Assembly (NCBI GenBank): GCA_028279185.1 | Contig: JANQSS010000258.1 | Coordinates: forward strand, 124,001-188,000 | DNA length: 64,000 nucleotides | Direction: 5' to 3' | Source of the DNA: Saprospiraceae bacterium | Lineage (GTDB): Bacteria; Bacteroidota; Bacteroidia; Chitinophagales; Saprospiraceae | Shown here: positions 61,984-64,000 of the stretch, piece after piece | Layout of the letters: the number at the start of each line of letters is the position of its first letter | How positions within the stretch are numbered: the first letter of the stretch is position 1 | Translations under genes and position numbers: made by a program | The notes under the pieces: generated by a model | Database searches by the model: none | What the model was told of the DNA's origin: nothing | The model's input: the letters and a program-made list of their open reading frames with translations, nothing else

Positions 61984-62880
61984 TTATTTAATAGAAACAA
62001 TTTTCATTTTCACATCCACTTTTGGTCGATCACCAGGCTGGGTTTCTACTTCGGCTATTTTGTCGATTACTTCAAGCCCTGTAACCACATGACCAAAAAC
62101 AGTGTACTGCCCATCTAAAAACGGCGTACCTCCATGAGTCATTAAGGCATTTTTTTGATCTTCGGAATAGCTCATTCCCGTGCGGCGTTCCATCCCGGTA
62201 ACCTCTTGTTCAGTTAATGGTTTTCCCTGGACTATATAAAACTGTGAGCCGGACGATTTTCGTTCGGGGTTCACTGCATCGCCTTGGCGGGCTGCTGCCA
62301 ATGCTCCTTTTGTATGGATAAAATCGGTCGAAAATTCTGCATCAATTTGGTAGCCCGGTCCGCCAGCACCTAATTGCTGAGTCGGCGAAGGATTTTTTGA
62401 ATTTGGATCACCGCCTTGAATCATAAAACCATTGATAACACGATGAAACAATAAGTCATTATAAAATCCCTCTTCGACCAACTTAATAAAATTGTCGCGG
62501 TGTTTTGGTGTCTCATCATACAGTTCAACAACCATGGACCCGTAGTCCGTTTGAATTTCTACTAAACAGTTTTTTGGTGGTACAACCATTAATCTTGATT
62601 TTTTAATATTCGTTTTTCCTTTTTCATCCGTGGCGATCAACGTCACCTCATAATTGCCAGAATGTAAGTATCTATGAATAGGTGATTCATATTCGCTGGA
62701 GTTTCCATCACCAAAATCCCAACGATATGTTGTCGCGTTTTTAGAATTGTTGGTGAAGGTTACTTTAGCTGGTGCGGTTCGATCTTCCTGTTTGACAACA
62801 AAGCTGGCTGTTGGCTTGCTACAAGATGTCATAAACAGAACTACGACCACCAAATATAACCCACTATATAAATTTCTCAT
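61984..62880 (-). CDS. Cyclophilin-type peptidyl-prolyl isomerase lipoprotein with PKD domain
   Basis: About 298 residues from Met at 62880 (lipobox LFMTSCS). A PKD domain (residues 25-100; TYRWDFGDGNSSEYESPIHRY) is followed by a cyclophilin domain: LVEEGFYNDLLFHRVINGFMIQGGDPNS, FSTDFIHTKGALAAAR, SSGSQFYIVQG and LDGQYTVFGHVVTGLEVID. It isomerises X-Pro bonds in the periplasm. Start fixed by the lipobox, just downstream of gyrB. Confidence 0.92.
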   Translation of the reverse strand: MRNLYSGLYLVVVVLFMTSCSKPTASFVVKQEDRTAPAKVTFTNNSKNATTYRWDFGDGNSSEYESPIHRYLHSGNYEVTLIATDEKGKTNIKKSRLMVVPPKNCLVEIQTDYGSMVVELYDETPKHRDNFIKLVEEGFYNDLLFHRVINGFMIQGGDPNSKNPSPTQQLGAGGPGYQIDAEFSTDFIHTKGALAAARQGDAVNPERKSSGSQFYIVQGKPLTEQEVTGMERRTGMSYSEDQKNALMTHGGTPFLDGQYTVFGHVVTGLEVIDKIAEVETQPGDRPKVDVKMKIVSIK

Positions 62881-62914
62881 TTCTTCAAAAAATTTATTCA
62901 AGTTCAATAACTTA

Positions 62915-64000
<1,086 letters not shown>

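Overview
The window looks like a low-GC Bacteroidota chromosome, probably a gliding, Saprospiria- or Cytophagia-like marine or soil lineage. Secreted proteins end in T9SS type A or type B (gliding-motility-associated) sorting domains. A TAnnTTTG-type -7 box is visible, leaders are A-rich without clear Shine-Dalgarno sequences, and housekeeping genes (truA, fabG, gyrB) read as Bacteroidota-like. These are family-level recognitions made by eye; no search was run.

Positions 1 to about 25.4 kb hold some 25 accessory genes, all on the minus strand and mostly single. They include a thioredoxin-like protein under a palindromic operator, a MerB-like protein, VOC proteins, AraC regulators, a Nudix hydrolase, methyltransferases, a class D beta-lactamase, an SDR, a GNAT acetyltransferase, a DUF5916 outer-membrane protein, a zinc-starvation cluster (COG0523 GTPase, small protein, DUF1826) behind a 35-bp palindrome that is a candidate Zur box, a T9SS-B protein, an IS3-family remnant, a DJ-1-like lipoprotein without its catalytic Cys, a Crp/Fnr regulator and several pseudogene scraps.

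Positions about 25.7 to 51.9 kb form the most striking part: an integron-like cassette array. Twenty imperfect palindromes of about 56-77 bp separate small gene units. Nearly every unit carries at its two ends a private 7-12 base complementary pair (…AAC / GTT…), as expected when cassettes circularise through attC. All genes point away from a tyrosine recombinase (49650-50789), whose 3' end runs straight into a 48-bp attI-like site. Two further copies of that recombinase 3' end plus attI-like site occur at 29.3 kb and 51.7 kb, each followed by its own cassette or cassettes. The recombinase has the R-K-HxxR-H-Y residues but no IntI-type insertion, so this is either a divergent integron or an integron-like system driven by a Xer-like enzyme. 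Its apparent start codon lies inside the attC of an upstream cassette. Cargo includes a PARIS-like anti-phage pair (AAA ATPase plus DUF4435), an Mrr-like endonuclease, DUF3800, a HEPN cassette with a split gene, SMI1/KNR4 proteins, a serpin-like lipoprotein, a transglutaminase-like protein, a DKNYY protein, PhoX-like and alpha/beta-hydrolase enzymes, and T9SS-secreted proteins.

Positions 52.0 to 64 kb are chromosomal backbone with genes on both strands: truA, a large T9SS-B surface protein, plsC-like, phosphoglucose/phosphomannose isomerase, fabG, a polytopic membrane protein, a secreted unknown, a cyclophilin-type lipoprotein and the 3' part of gyrB. The array ends directly against truA.
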